DNA of 64,000 bases from JAFDBW01 sp963723355. GTDB taxonomy: Bacteria > Desulfobacterota > Desulfuromonadia > Desulfuromonadales > BM103. The notes below the pieces were generated by a model that saw nothing but the letters and a program-made list of their open reading frames with translations, searched no databases and was not told the origin of the DNA. Shown piece by piece: positions 46,373-55,457 of the stretch; position 1 is the stretch's first letter, and each line of letters begins with the position of its first letter. Made by a program: the position numbers and the translations under genes. The stretch spans positions 1 through 64,000 of the forward strand of contig CAVRQQ010000022.1 of NCBI GenBank assembly GCA_963723355.1. Reading direction: 5' to 3'.

Positions 46373-47056
46373 TTACGCCCCGATTATTCCCATCATTCGC
46401 AGGTGTTTGAAAAGATTGATAAGACCCATGCCTGCGACGACAATCCCGGCGATGCGCAGCATCCATGTCCGGGCTTTGCCGCTTAGCCAGTGTGCAGCGC
46501 TGCCGAAAAAGAACAGTGATGGTGCTGTGCCGATGCCGAAGGCCAGAAGCATCAGGGCGCCGGTGATGATGCTGGCACTCTGGGCTGCCGTGATGGCGAC
46601 CGCATAGAGATAGCCACAGGGGATGAAGCCGAACAGCAGGCCAAGCGGTAATGCAGCAAGAGCTGGCGGCAGACGCCTTAATCGCGGCGTCGCCGCTGTC
46701 ATGAATCGCATCGGACCGGGGAAGTCGAGCTTGGATGCATTGAGCCAGGAGAACAAACCGGCTGTGCCAAGACCAACAAGGATGATGAATATGTCCGAGC
46801 CGACCAACAATGAACGGGTGACAACTTTGAACTGGTCCGTATAAGCCAGCGCGGAACCAAGCCATCCGACCACTGCACCGATAAATGTGTAGGTAGCGAT
46901 GCGCCCGGCATTGTACAGCAGGTGAAACAGCCAGCCACCTTTCTGCCCGACGTCCGACAGGGACAGGGCGCTGACCAGTCCACCGCACATACCTATACAG
47001 TGTCCTGTTCCGAGCAGGCCGGTGACAAAGGCCATGTAAATGAGCGATTCGCTCAT
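46373..47056 (-). CDS. Sulfite exporter TauE/SafE-family membrane protein of the cco cluster
   Basis: 227 residues and six membrane helices. The paired motifs GTGHCIGMCGG (residues 15-26) and FGFIPCGYLYA (about 145) hold cysteines in positions typical of DsbD_2/TauE-SafE proteins found with cbb3 assembly genes, where they are thought to handle copper or reductant. It begins inside the end of the YtkA-like gene (ATGA overlap), so it is the last gene of the cco operon. Confidence 0.85.
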   Translation of the reverse strand: MSESLIYMAFVTGLLGTGHCIGMCGGLVSALSLSDVGQKGGWLFHLLYNAGRIATYTFIGAVVGWLGSALAYTDQFKVVTRSLLVGSDIFIILVGLGTAGLFSWLNASKLDFPGPMRFMTAATPRLRRLPPALAALPLGLLFGFIPCGYLYAVAITAAQSASIITGALMLLAFGIGTAPSLFFFGSAAHWLSGKARTWMLRIAGIVVAGMGLINLFKHLRMMGIIGA

Positions 47057-47469
47057 TTCATCATGACTTGATCAATTTTGAAAATGACGTGCTCCTGGTC
47101 GTAACCGGGGCGCTGGATGTTAACCGTCATCTCCCAGGCCCCAGCCATTGTGAAGATCGCGGTGCCGCGATAGGCACCGTCCTTCCAGGTCGCTGCAGGA
47201 TGGTTCGGCGGCATCGGCATGTCCGGCATGTCGAGGCCGGTGCTCAGCTTCGCGTCACTGATAACAATTCCGGTATCACCGGTAATCTTTATTGCGAAGG
47301 GCGTTTCGGTCATCGTCTTCAGCGGCGCATCGGCAAAAGTGAGCGTGGCCTTGCCGGACTTGAAAACCGGTCTCTCCAGGCTCGTTTCTGCCGCAAACAG
47401 AACGACTGAGCTGCTGAGCAGGAAGATGGTCGCAAGGATCAACAAGACAGGGCGGACTGGTCTATTCAT
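47053..47469 (-). CDS. YtkA/FixH-like periplasmic protein
   Basis: 138 residues with an N-terminal membrane anchor or signal peptide. The MPDMPMPPNHPAATW segment, rich in methionine and histidine, followed by GAYRGTAIFTMAGAWEMTV is typical of YtkA-like domains and may bind copper. It overlaps ccoS and the next gene by four bases each. Probably supports copper supply or assembly of the oxidase; that is inference from context. Confidence 0.8.
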   Translation of the reverse strand: MNRPVRPVLLILATIFLLSSSVVLFAAETSLERPVFKSGKATLTFADAPLKTMTETPFAIKITGDTGIVISDAKLSTGLDMPDMPMPPNHPAATWKDGAYRGTAIFTMAGAWEMTVNIQRPGYDQEHVIFKIDQVMMK

Positions 47470-47651
47470 TTTTTCTCTCCTTGAGATGCACCCGGTTGCG
47501 ATGAGTTCTCGTCATCATCGTCCAGCATGCGGTACTTGGGCCCCTCAACATCGTCGAAATCACCGCGTTTGACTGTCCAGATGAAGATCAGCCAGGCGCC
47601 GGTGCCGATACAGAGTGATAGAACAATCAGAATGACAATTGACTTGATCAT
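47466..47651 (-). CDS. ccoS: Cbb3 oxidase maturation protein CcoS
   Basis: 61 residues: one membrane helix (IVILIVLSLCIGTGAWLIFIW) followed by GDFDDVEGPKYRMLDDDD, the typical CcoS signature. CcoS is needed for heme and copper insertion into the oxidase. It starts ten bases after the end of ccoI. Confidence 0.93.
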   Translation of the reverse strand: MIKSIVILIVLSLCIGTGAWLIFIWTVKRGDFDDVEGPKYRMLDDDDENSSQPGASQGEKK

Positions 47652-47660
47652 TGGAAGATA

Positions 47661-50107
47661 TTAATCGCTTGCCGGTGGCTTGGCAACCGAAAAGGTGCGG
47701 CGCACCAGCCTGCCCAGGCGCAACGAATTGCTGACCACCAGAATCGAACTGCCGGCCATGGCCGCTGCCGCCCAGACCGGGGCCAGTTTGCCGCTCGCGG
47801 CCAGCGGGATGGTGACCAGGTTGTAGCTAAAGGCCCAGAACAGGTTCTGTTTGATAACCTGCATGGCCTTGCGGGCGATAAAGATCGCTACATGCAGAGA
47901 TTCGAGGTTCGGCCTGGTCAGGACCAGGTCAGAGGTCTCCAGGGCGATGTCAGTGCCTCCGGCCATGGCGCAGCCGACATCCGCCAGAGAGAGCGCCGGG
48001 GCGTCGTTGATGCCGTCACCGACCATCATCACCGTATGGTTGTCTCCCTGCCGGGTTTCGATCCAGGCGGTTTTGTCCGCAGGGCTCATGTTGGCCTGGT
48101 AATCGGGCATGGCCAGGGTCTCGCTGACCTGTTGCGCCGTTTCCGGGCGGTCACCGGTCAGAAGAACCATGTCCAGTCCAAGTTTTTTCAACTCCCTGAC
48201 AGTCTGTTGAGCTTCCTGGCGCAACGGGTCATGCAGCAGCAGGAGACCCTGCCAGACCCCGCCAAGACTCACATGTACCTCGGTCCTGGTGCCCGAATCA
48301 ATGGTGGGGATTTCGACGCCACTTGCAGTGAGAAAGGTACGGCTGCCTGCCAGAATCTCCCCGTCTTTGCACTGCATCTTCAAGCCACGACCGGGCACAG
48401 CAGTGACCGGCCCCGCAGGACCTGGCTGGATCCCTGCAGTCTTTGCCCTGGCAAGTACGGCCATCGCCAGCGGGTGACTCGAGCCGCTTTCTGCGCGACT
48501 GGCAAGCTCAAGCAGAGTTGTTTCGGTTTGTCCTGATGCGGGGATGATCTGCTCCACGGTTGGCTGGCCGTGAGTCAGAGTCCCGGTTTTATCAAATGCG
48601 ATCAGATCGACGCGTGAGGTCAGTTCGAGGATATCGCCGCCGCGGAACAGGATCCCCTTGCCTGCGGCATTGCCTGATGCGGCAAGAACGGCGGTCGGTG
48701 TCGCAAGACCGAGAGCACAGGGACAGGCGACGATCAGCACCGAGACAGCATTCAGCAGTGCCTCGGCATGTGATGCCCCACTGAACCACCAGAATGCCCA
48801 GGTGCCGATGGCTATGCTGGTGACCAGTGGCACGAATATTGTGGCCACCCGGTCCGCCATCGACTGGATCGGCGCCTTGCGGTTCTGTGCCTCTTCAACC
48901 AGGCGCGCCATCCGGGCAATAAAAGATTCGGCCGCGACTTTTTCCACTTTCAACCTGATTGAAGTGGAGAGGTTCAGGCTGCCCGCCGAAACCTTGTCGC
49001 CTGCCTGACGCAATATCGGCATCGGTTCGCCGGTGACCGTCGATTCGTCCACTTCCGTCGCACCGCTAAGGATCTGGCAATCGACGGGAATGCGTTCGCC
49101 CGGACGGACCAGGATGGTGTCTCCGGGGATCAGACTGGCACTGGCAACCGTGTTGACTTCATCTCCATCGACCCGGCTTGCCGAGTCGGGGGCAAGCTGC
49201 AGGAGCTTGTCGATTCCGGAGATGGAGCGGTTGCGGGCCGAGCTTTCGAAGAGTCTGCCGAGCAGGATCAGGGTGATGATCATGGCTGACGTGTCAAAGT
49301 AGACTTCGCCACCCTTGAACATGGCGTAAATACTGTAGCTGTATGCGGTGGATACGCCGAGGCTGATCAACAGGTCCATGCTCGCCGAACGGTTCTTCAG
49401 GCTGCGCCAGGCGCCAGCCAGAAACGGCCAGCCGGAATAGAAGACCACCGGGGTTGCAACGGCTGCGGCAAAATACTGGATCAACTGGCGAATCTCCGGG
49501 TCGATGCCGTGAAAGTAGCCACCATAGAGAGCGAAGGAAAACCCCATCAGCTGCATGGACAGAAAGGCGGCGGTCCCGAACCGAATCAGCAGTGACCGCT
49601 GCTCCCGTGCTGCGGCCTGCTGTGCGGCACCGGGCGAAAATGGATGGGGGAGGTAGCCGAGTCGGCTGATTGCAGGTAAAAATCTTTGCCGGAGTTGTTT
49701 CTTGCGGGTTGAAACGAATCACTGCCCGGTGGGTGCCGTAGTTGACCCGGATGGCCGTGACCCCCGCCTCCCTGACCAGCAGTTTTTCCAGCAGCCAGAC
49801 GCAGGAAGCGCAGCGGATGCCTTCAATAATCAGGGAGATGTCCGCCGTGGTTTCATCCCGACGGATGACGTGTCCGGCCAGACTGGCCTCATCGTACTCG
49901 GCCTCGAAGGCGCCGGACGGTACGCCCTGTTCATCCCAGGTGCGGTTGCGATAGAAGCTGTCCAGTCCGGCGCCGGTAATAATCCGGTAGACTCCCTGGC
50001 AGCCGTGACAACAAAAATGCAGCTCCTTGCCGTCGATCTGATCGACAACCAGGTCAGCCGGTGGTATCGGCAGGTTGCAATGGACGCAGCGTGTCAGGTG
50101 ACGACAT
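47661..50107 (-). CDS. ccoI: Copper-transporting P-type ATPase CcoI/FixI (two frameshifts)
   Basis: Copper exporter that supplies the CuB site of cbb3 oxidase, about 815 residues. The N-terminus carries the CVHCNLP metal motif, HFCCHGC and a heavy-metal domain with RCASCVW; then membrane helices, the CPC motif in VACPCALG, the phosphorylation site DKTGT, the SSHPLA histidine-proline and GDGINDAPAL. Two frame changes are needed: near 50085, between the ATG and CVHCNLP, and near 49672, where KIFT continues in another frame as ISRLGYLPHPFSPG. Everything from 49556 down is unbroken. It starts five bases after ccoH ends. Confidence 0.92.
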
Positions 50108-50111
50108 GATC

Positions 50112-50561
50112 TCAGAGGTTCAGCAGCAGCTGCCGGTTGAGACGGGCGCCGTCGCGTTCAAACTCGACACGCGCAGTCATCTCCCCGGTCATGCTGTCTG
50201 TCAGGTGCATCTGGTATGTCCCGGCGCTGACTTCCTGGAGAGGAAAAGATATGGTCTCCCCCCGGTTCCGCATGTAGATGGCAATAACCCCCTTCGCCGA
50301 CCTGACCGGTTGTCCCTCCTTGTCACTCAACTGCAAACGCAGGGTCCGCCCCGACAGCTGTGTGTCGACGCGCCAGCCAAGTACGGCCGCAGCTCTTTTC
50401 TCCAGCACTGTGGAGGTGTACCTCAAGCCTTTGCTGTAATAATCGGCGTCGGTCACCTGTGGTCCGGAATCAGATGCGCGCATCGCCGACCAGGCCAGAA
50501 AACCGATGAAGCTGCCAATCATCAGCACGACGAAGGCAGGATACAGGTTGGTTTTTTTCAT
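50112..50561 (-). CDS. ccoH: FixH/CcoH family protein
   Basis: 149 residues with one N-terminal membrane helix (FVVLMIGSFIGFLAWSAM) and a periplasmic beta-sandwich. DYYSKGLRY near residue 40 is a FixH hallmark, and AGTYQMHL lies in the last third. Needed for cbb3 oxidase assembly, probably with CcoI. Located between ccoG and ccoI as usual. Confidence 0.88.
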   Translation of the reverse strand: MKKTNLYPAFVVLMIGSFIGFLAWSAMRASDSGPQVTDADYYSKGLRYTSTVLEKRAAAVLGWRVDTQLSGRTLRLQLSDKEGQPVRSAKGVIAIYMRNRGETISFPLQEVSAGTYQMHLTDSMTGEMTARVEFERDGARLNRQLLLNL

Positions 50562-50583
50562 CAGCAGTATTTAAACCTTTGAG

Positions 50584-51825
50584 TTAATCGATATAAGCCC
50601 TGGCGTCGGCCAGTTCAGAACCGGTCTGGTCCAGCAGGATAAAGTCTACCTCTAATCGGGCTTCAGGGACAGGAGTAATCAGCACAAAGTCGATGCGAAG
50701 GTTCCCTCCCGGCCCCAGGGCGATCCCGCTGGTCTGGCCCTTCAGAGTCAACGGGCTGGCGTTGGCAGTCTGGCGGGCAATGATGTCGTAGCTGGCGCTT
50801 TTATTGCTCCGATTATTTACCCAGGCATTAAAAAAGGTCGCCCGGCGGCCATCCTGGAGGACTCGGCTTGCTACTGTGTGTGAAACCGAAATTTTCAGTG
50901 ACGCCTCCGGCCTTTGGTACACGGCAAAGACCAGGATCACAGAGAGGGCCAAAGTGGCCAGCGAGAGCAGCAGGGTCCTCACATTGAGCAGTGCCTTGAA
51001 GCCCTTGCCGGACGTGCCGAAAGAGTAGCTGATCAGACCCGGTTGATTCCGTTTGGCCATAACCTGGCGGCAGGCATCAAGGCAACGGCCGCAGTTGATG
51101 CATTCTACCTGGTAACCGCGCCGGATGTCGATTTCCATTGGACAGACCCGTACGCAGGAGTTGCATTCTATGCAACGTACCAGCTCGGATTCGGGAAGGT
51201 GCAGAGCCAGGGTCGTTTCGTCGGCAAGGGTCGTCTGGAAGCGGCCGTAGGGACAGAAGTCACTGCACATCAGGCGACGAATCAGTGCCATGTCCAGGTA
51301 GATGATCGTCGCAACCAGCACCAGGCAAATCCAGGTCGCATAGTGCATCTGTCCGGAGGCCAGCTTGGTGAAGAAAACCTGTGGCTCGATGAAATACCAG
51401 AGCAGGTTCGCCGAGACCAGCAAGGCCAGAAGGAGGTAAAAACCGTGTAATACGGATTTTTTGAAAAGACTGTTGTCGCGCCCGGGTTTGAACTTCAGAC
51501 GCCGGGCAAACCACTCTGCCAGGTCGGTCAGGGTTGTCTGGGGACAGAGCCAGCCGCACCACACTCGTCCGAGCACCATGGTGATCAGCAGGAAGCCGAG
51601 GGTCAGGAGCAGGCTGAAAAGCAGGACCAGGTAAAGTTCCTCGATGCGCAGGGTCTGGCCAAAAAAGTACAGGGACAGCTCAGGAATATCAACACGCAAC
51701 AGGCTGTCGCCCTTGATACGGAACCACGGAATCAATAACAACAGCAGGGTTGCCCCCCACTGGCAGCGGCGTCGCCAGGGAGAGAGAAGGGCGGGAGCCC
51801 TTGTCGGGCAGGATGGCTCTGACAT
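50584..51825 (-). CDS. ccoG: Cbb3 oxidase accessory ferredoxin-type protein CcoG
   Basis: 413 residues. Several membrane helices (residues 20-200), the CGWLCPQ motif, CSDFCPYGRFQ, and two 4Fe-4S sites CIECNSCVRVCP and CINCGRCLDAC, followed by an immunoglobulin-like C-domain. CcoG has been described as a cupric reductase supporting CuB assembly. It lies after ccoP, with its own ATG at 51825. Confidence 0.94.
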   Translation of the reverse strand: MSEPSCPTRAPALLSPWRRRCQWGATLLLLLIPWFRIKGDSLLRVDIPELSLYFFGQTLRIEELYLVLLFSLLLTLGFLLITMVLGRVWCGWLCPQTTLTDLAEWFARRLKFKPGRDNSLFKKSVLHGFYLLLALLVSANLLWYFIEPQVFFTKLASGQMHYATWICLVLVATIIYLDMALIRRLMCSDFCPYGRFQTTLADETTLALHLPESELVRCIECNSCVRVCPMEIDIRRGYQVECINCGRCLDACRQVMAKRNQPGLISYSFGTSGKGFKALLNVRTLLLSLATLALSVILVFAVYQRPEASLKISVSHTVASRVLQDGRRATFFNAWVNNRSNKSASYDIIARQTANASPLTLKGQTSGIALGPGGNLRIDFVLITPVPEARLEVDFILLDQTGSELADARAYID

Positions 51826-51872
51826 GTGAAAAGTGAGGAGGCAGGGGGATTAACCCCTGCCTCCCGATAACT

Positions 51873-52373
51873 CTAGAGGCTCAGAATATAGTCAGCCAGG
51901 GTTTTGATTTCCTCGCTGGAGAGCTTTTTATCGAAGGCCGGCATGTTCCCCGGTCTGCCATAAGAAATACTTTCTTCCACAGCCATATCGGTCTTGCCGT
52001 ACTTGTACTCACCTGACAGGTCCGGGCCGAAGCCACCTTTACCCTCTGCACCGTGGCAGCCTGCACAGTGTTTGGCGTACAATTCCTGACCGTCGGCAAC
52101 TGCCGCCGGGACCTCCGCGGCAGGTGGTGCCGGAGTTGTTCCAGGAGTTGGTGCGGCCTGTTGCTGTGCCGGGGGTTCCCCTTATGTGGCGGCCATCTTC
52201 TCCTGGAATTCGGCATCTGAACTCCAGCCGGACAGGAGGTAGAACGACATGAAGGCCACCCCCCAGATGATCAGGCCGTAAAACAGGATGGTGAAGTAGA
52301 CCGGTGGGGCCTTTGCGCGATCTTCGACAATGCCGTCCGCGTGTTCTTCGTGGTGAGGGTCAGTTGTGCTCAT
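51873..52373 (-). CDS. ccoP: Cbb3 oxidase subunit CcoP, monoheme (in-frame stop)
   Basis: About 166 residues. The N-terminus has one membrane helix (YFTILFYGLIIWGVAFMSFYLLSG), then a proline/alanine/glutamine linker and one cytochrome c domain with CAGCHG and the methionine ligand region GNMPAF. An in-frame TAA (52182-52184 on the plus strand as TTA) separates the helix part from the heme part; linker context (AAT, stop, GEPPAQQQ) suggests a CAA glutamine codon changed to TAA. Most CcoP proteins carry two hemes; only one is present here. Lies between ccoQ and ccoG. Confidence 0.82.
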
Positions 52374-52420
52374 GTGAATATCCTTTTGGCAAAAGTCAAT
52401 CCGTTTCGGCTCGACCAGTG

Positions 52421-52560
52421 TTAATCGTCATCCATCATCTGATACTTGGCCGCTTCCCCTTCGTCCTTGCGTTTCTTGCTGTAGGTGCGGGCCACAATCA
52501 GACAAAGATCACGAACAGGCCGAAAGTGACACCAAGGTAGACGAAAGATGCCAGGTCCAT
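52421..52560 (-). CDS. ccoQ: Small cbb3 subunit CcoQ (one frameshift)
   Basis: About 47 residues. The ATG at 52560 opens MDLASFVYLGVTFGLFVIF, a single membrane helix; after a frame change near 52495 the sequence continues LIVARTYSKKRKDEGEAAKY and ends in QMMDDD. Size, position between ccoO and ccoP, and the charged tail fit CcoQ. Without the frame change the protein would stop after the helix. Confidence 0.75.
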
Positions 52561-52562
52561 AA

Positions 52563-53447
52563 TCAGTGATTCTCGCCCTCGGCCTTGTAGTCCTGATGAA
52601 GTTGATCAGCTTCCAGACTTTATCGGTCCCCAGGCTGGAGAAACTCGGCATGCCGTGAATCGTTAATTCCGGTGTAGATGAGTTCAAAAAGGATCTCGTC
52701 ATCATAATCGTCACCGACCAGTTCCGGGCCGATTTCGCCTTCCATGTGTGCGCCGTGGCAGGCGGCGCAATTTTCTGAGTAAAGGGAGTCCCAGCCGGTT
52801 CATCGTTGCCATGGTCAACTCCGGCGTATGGATTCACCAGGTCACCAACAATAGTCGGTCTTGCAACGGAATCCCGCCAGGGGATGTCCGATGCCGAGTT
52901 TCTGCATGTAGGCGACGATGGCGTCCATTTCGTTCTTGCCCTCGAGAGCCTTGATCTCGTCGGCCGTGTAAGGGAAGCCGAGGGTCTCCATCTTGCGCCG
53001 GATCATCTGCGGATCGAGCTGGTTTTCAGAGAGCCAGCCGTAGTCCGGCATGTTGGTCTTCGGGACCATGGAACGCGGAGACTCCATGTGCTTGTAATGC
53101 CATGCGTCCGGATATTTGCCGCCCAGGCGAGCCAGGTCGGGACCGGTCCGTTTCGATCCCCAGAGGAAAGGACGGTCGTAGACGAATTCACCTGATTTGG
53201 AATACTCCCCGTAGCGCAGAACATCGGAAACCAGTGGACGAACCGTCTGCGAATGGCAGTTGTTACAGCCTTCGCGGATGTAGATGTCGCGGCCTTCCTG
53301 TTGCAGTGCGGTATAGGGTTTGACGCCTTCGATGCGGTCCGCTTCGGTATTCACCCAGGCAAAAGGCAGGACCATGGTGATAATGGTGCCGACCAGGATA
53401 GCTGCTGTCGCCATTACGAGCAGGAGGACAGGTCTCTTTTCCCACAT
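52563..53447 (-). CDS. ccoO: Cbb3 oxidase subunit CcoO with extra C-terminal cytochrome c domain (four frameshifts)
   Basis: About 295 residues. The N-terminal membrane anchor (VLLLVMATAAILVGTIITMVLP) and the first heme site CNNCHSQTVRP are classical CcoO, as is GPDLARLGGKYPDAWH. After YMQKLG the sequence continues, through frame changes near 52885, 52790, 52660 and 52600, into a second cytochrome c domain with CAACHG, EIGPELVG and GMPSFSSLG. The total length is a multiple of three, so the four changes cancel out. Thus CcoO probably carries two hemes while CcoP carries one. ATG 53447 sits behind GGAGGG. Confidence 0.82.
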
Positions 53448-53449
53448 GA

Positions 53450-54865
53450 TCAGGCCCTCCCTTCTGCAGGTGCTGCCTGCGCAGTTGTTGTTTTGCCCTG
53501 GGTGACTGTCATGTACAGGTTGTAGATAAAGATGATCAGTCCGAGCAGATAGACGAGACCGCCGAATGCCCGTGCCCACCAGTAGGGGTACATCTCAACC
53601 ATGGTCTCCATGAAGGTGTAGGTCAGGCTGCCATCGGGGTTCATGGCATTCCACATCCCGGCTTGCAGGACACCTGCGACCCATAGTGAGATGGACCAGA
53701 TCAGCTGGCCGATCAGGATCAGCCAGAATTGCAGGTTGGCCAGTGGGATGCTGTAGACCTCCCGGCCGTAAATGCGTGGCAGGAGGAAGTAGATGCTGGC
53801 AAAGGCAATCATCGACACCCAGCCCATGGTGCCCATGTGGATGTGTGCCGGGACCCAGTCGGTGTAGTGGATGAAGGCCGAGAAGGTCCTGATTGCCTGC
53901 ATCGGCCCCTGCAGAGTCTGCAGCCCGTAGAAGGTGATACCAAGGATCAGGAACTTGACCAGATAGTTCTCGCGCATCTGGTGCCACTGCCCGTTCATCG
54001 AGAGATAGCCGTTGAAGACGCTGCCCCAGGACGGTGCAATCAGCATCACGGAGAAGCCCATGGCCAGGGTCTGAATCCAGTCGGGGACCGGGGTCCAGAG
54101 CAGGTGGTGTGCTCCGGTCCAGAGATACATGAAGATCAGGGACCAGAACGCCACGATTGACAGACGGTGGCTGTAGATCGGCACGCCGGTCGATTTTGGC
54201 AGAAAGTAGTAAAACATTGCCAGGGGCGGTGCAGTCAATGCCATCGCCACGGCATTGTGGCCGAACCACCAGTGGACGTTGGCGTCGTTGGTGCCGGCGT
54301 AGGCCGAATACGATTTGAAGAAGGAGACCGGAACCGCTGCCGAATTGGTCACAAAAAGTATCGCCACGCCTATGATCGCCGCCATCATGTACCAGAGCGA
54401 GATGTACATCTGCTCGTCTTTGCGCTTGAAGATGGTCATGATGATGTTGATGGCGAAGGCAACCCAGAGGATGATGATCATCAGATCGATCGGCCATTCC
54501 ATCTCATGGTATTCCTTGGAGGTGGTGTATCCCATCAGCAGCGTAACCGCTGAGGCGATAATGGTCGCGTTAAAGAACCAGAGCTGGAATTTTGCCAGTT
54601 TGTCGCTCCAGAGAGGGACCTTGCAGAGCCTCTGGACGATGTAGAAGAAGGTCGCGAAAATCACTCCGACCCCCCAGCCATAAATCCCGGCATTGGTGTG
54701 AATCGGGCGCAGGCGGCCAAAGGTCAGGTACGGCGGGAAGTTGAGGTCAGGGTCGATCATCTGGAAGGAGACGATAACCCCCACCAGTACAGCGACCAGG
54801 CCCCAAACCACGCTCCACACGACGAAACTGCGTACAATGGCGTAGTTGTAATTCTGGCTCTCCAT
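53450..54865 (-). CDS. ccoN: Cbb3-type cytochrome c oxidase catalytic subunit CcoN
   Basis: 471 residues, twelve membrane helices, unbroken. Heme and copper ligands appear as His in RPIHTNAGIYGW, WWFGHNAVAM, the CuB pair in TGAHHLLWTP, and HIHMGTMGW. This is the high-affinity terminal oxidase core that reduces O2 to water. ATG 54865 follows AGGAGGT; the upstream in-frame ATGs lack such a site. First gene of the cco operon, with a promoter 35 bases upstream. Confidence 0.97.
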   Translation of the reverse strand: MESQNYNYAIVRSFVVWSVVWGLVAVLVGVIVSFQMIDPDLNFPPYLTFGRLRPIHTNAGIYGWGVGVIFATFFYIVQRLCKVPLWSDKLAKFQLWFFNATIIASAVTLLMGYTTSKEYHEMEWPIDLMIIILWVAFAINIIMTIFKRKDEQMYISLWYMMAAIIGVAILFVTNSAAVPVSFFKSYSAYAGTNDANVHWWFGHNAVAMALTAPPLAMFYYFLPKSTGVPIYSHRLSIVAFWSLIFMYLWTGAHHLLWTPVPDWIQTLAMGFSVMLIAPSWGSVFNGYLSMNGQWHQMRENYLVKFLILGITFYGLQTLQGPMQAIRTFSAFIHYTDWVPAHIHMGTMGWVSMIAFASIYFLLPRIYGREVYSIPLANLQFWLILIGQLIWSISLWVAGVLQAGMWNAMNPDGSLTYTFMETMVEMYPYWWARAFGGLVYLLGLIIFIYNLYMTVTQGKTTTAQAAPAEGRA

Positions 54866-54898
54866 GGCACCTCCTGAATGCATGTTGATTTGTTCCAA

Positions 54899-54926
54899 AG
54901 TGTAAGACTGGGCATATGATTGTCAA
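54899..54926 (-). promoter_or_regulatory. Promoter of the cco operon
   Basis: On the minus strand TTGACA (54921-54926) and TACACT (54899-54904) with a 16-base spacer, 34 bases before ccoN. No full FNR dyad (TTGAT-N4-ATCAA) is visible near it, so oxygen control at this promoter cannot be shown. Confidence 0.65.
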
Positions 54927-54979
54927 GGGCTAATTAAAAAAGACAAAAACGGTAATATTTATACTCAAGCCGGAGGTTT

Positions 54980-55338
54980 ATGTCAATACCTGTGTGGAAA
55001 TTCATAATTTGGTTGTGTCTGCAGCTGTTTGGGCCTCTGTACGCGCAGCTAAAAAGTATTATCAAGAGGACGTCTTGCCTGGAGGATTTTTTTGCCAACC
55101 AGCCTGAGAAGTTGCGGCCCTTACCGGCGGTATGGTTTCTCTCCTGCTGGTGGATTCGCAGGATGATATCTGCCAGATGATGACGCCTTGTTGACAATCA
55201 TCGGTTTATGTCGTCAATGAGAATAGATTGGCGGAGGGTTGCCCGGATTTAGCAGCTCTTCCGGGGACAGCTGTGACCGGTTACCTGCGGCGGCGGCTCG
55301 ATGCCAAGGGCAGCCAAACCAAGGTGCATAAGGACTAA
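54980..55338 (+). pseudogene. Broken small gene of unknown function
   Basis: ATG 54980 follows GGAGG. No single frame is long, but joined frames give protein-like sequence of about 119 residues: MSIPV, then EIHNLVVSAAVWASVRAAKK, YYQEDVLPGGFF, NQPEKLRPL, TGGMVSLLLVDSQDDICQMM, and finally CPDLAALPGTAVTGYLRRRL ending at TAA 55336-55338. Breaks fall near 54994, 55086 (a T7 run), 55127 and 55190. I do not recognise the family. It may be a true gene damaged by sequencing indels or a decaying pseudogene. It lies between the cco promoter and the ispB promoter. Confidence 0.45.
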
Positions 55339-55394
55339 CCCGGCAGAGCACGACTATTGGCTTCACAAGCTTTGCCCGATTAGGTAAAAAAGCT

Positions 55395-55424
55395 TTGACA
55401 TGTTTCGTCAGAATTCATTAGGAT
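55395..55424 (+). promoter_or_regulatory. Promoter of the octaprenyl diphosphate synthase gene
   Basis: Perfect TTGACA at 55395-55400 and TAGGAT at 55419-55424, spacer 18. The gene starts 34 bases downstream. Confidence 0.55.
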
Positions 55425-55457
55425 GGGCGATAATTTTCCCTCCGGATTCCCATAATT

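Noticed and set aside
53595..54497. 300-residue minus-strand frame overlapping ccoN in another frame
   Set aside because: Same strand but different frame from ccoN, arginine/histidine/aspartate rich, and ccoN is intact with all heme ligands.
55236..55315. A possible structured RNA (GGTTGCCC pairing with GGGCAGCC)
   Set aside because: The same stretch reads as protein (CPDLAALPGTAVTGYL), and the helix is imperfect; I assign it to the broken gene at 54980-55338.
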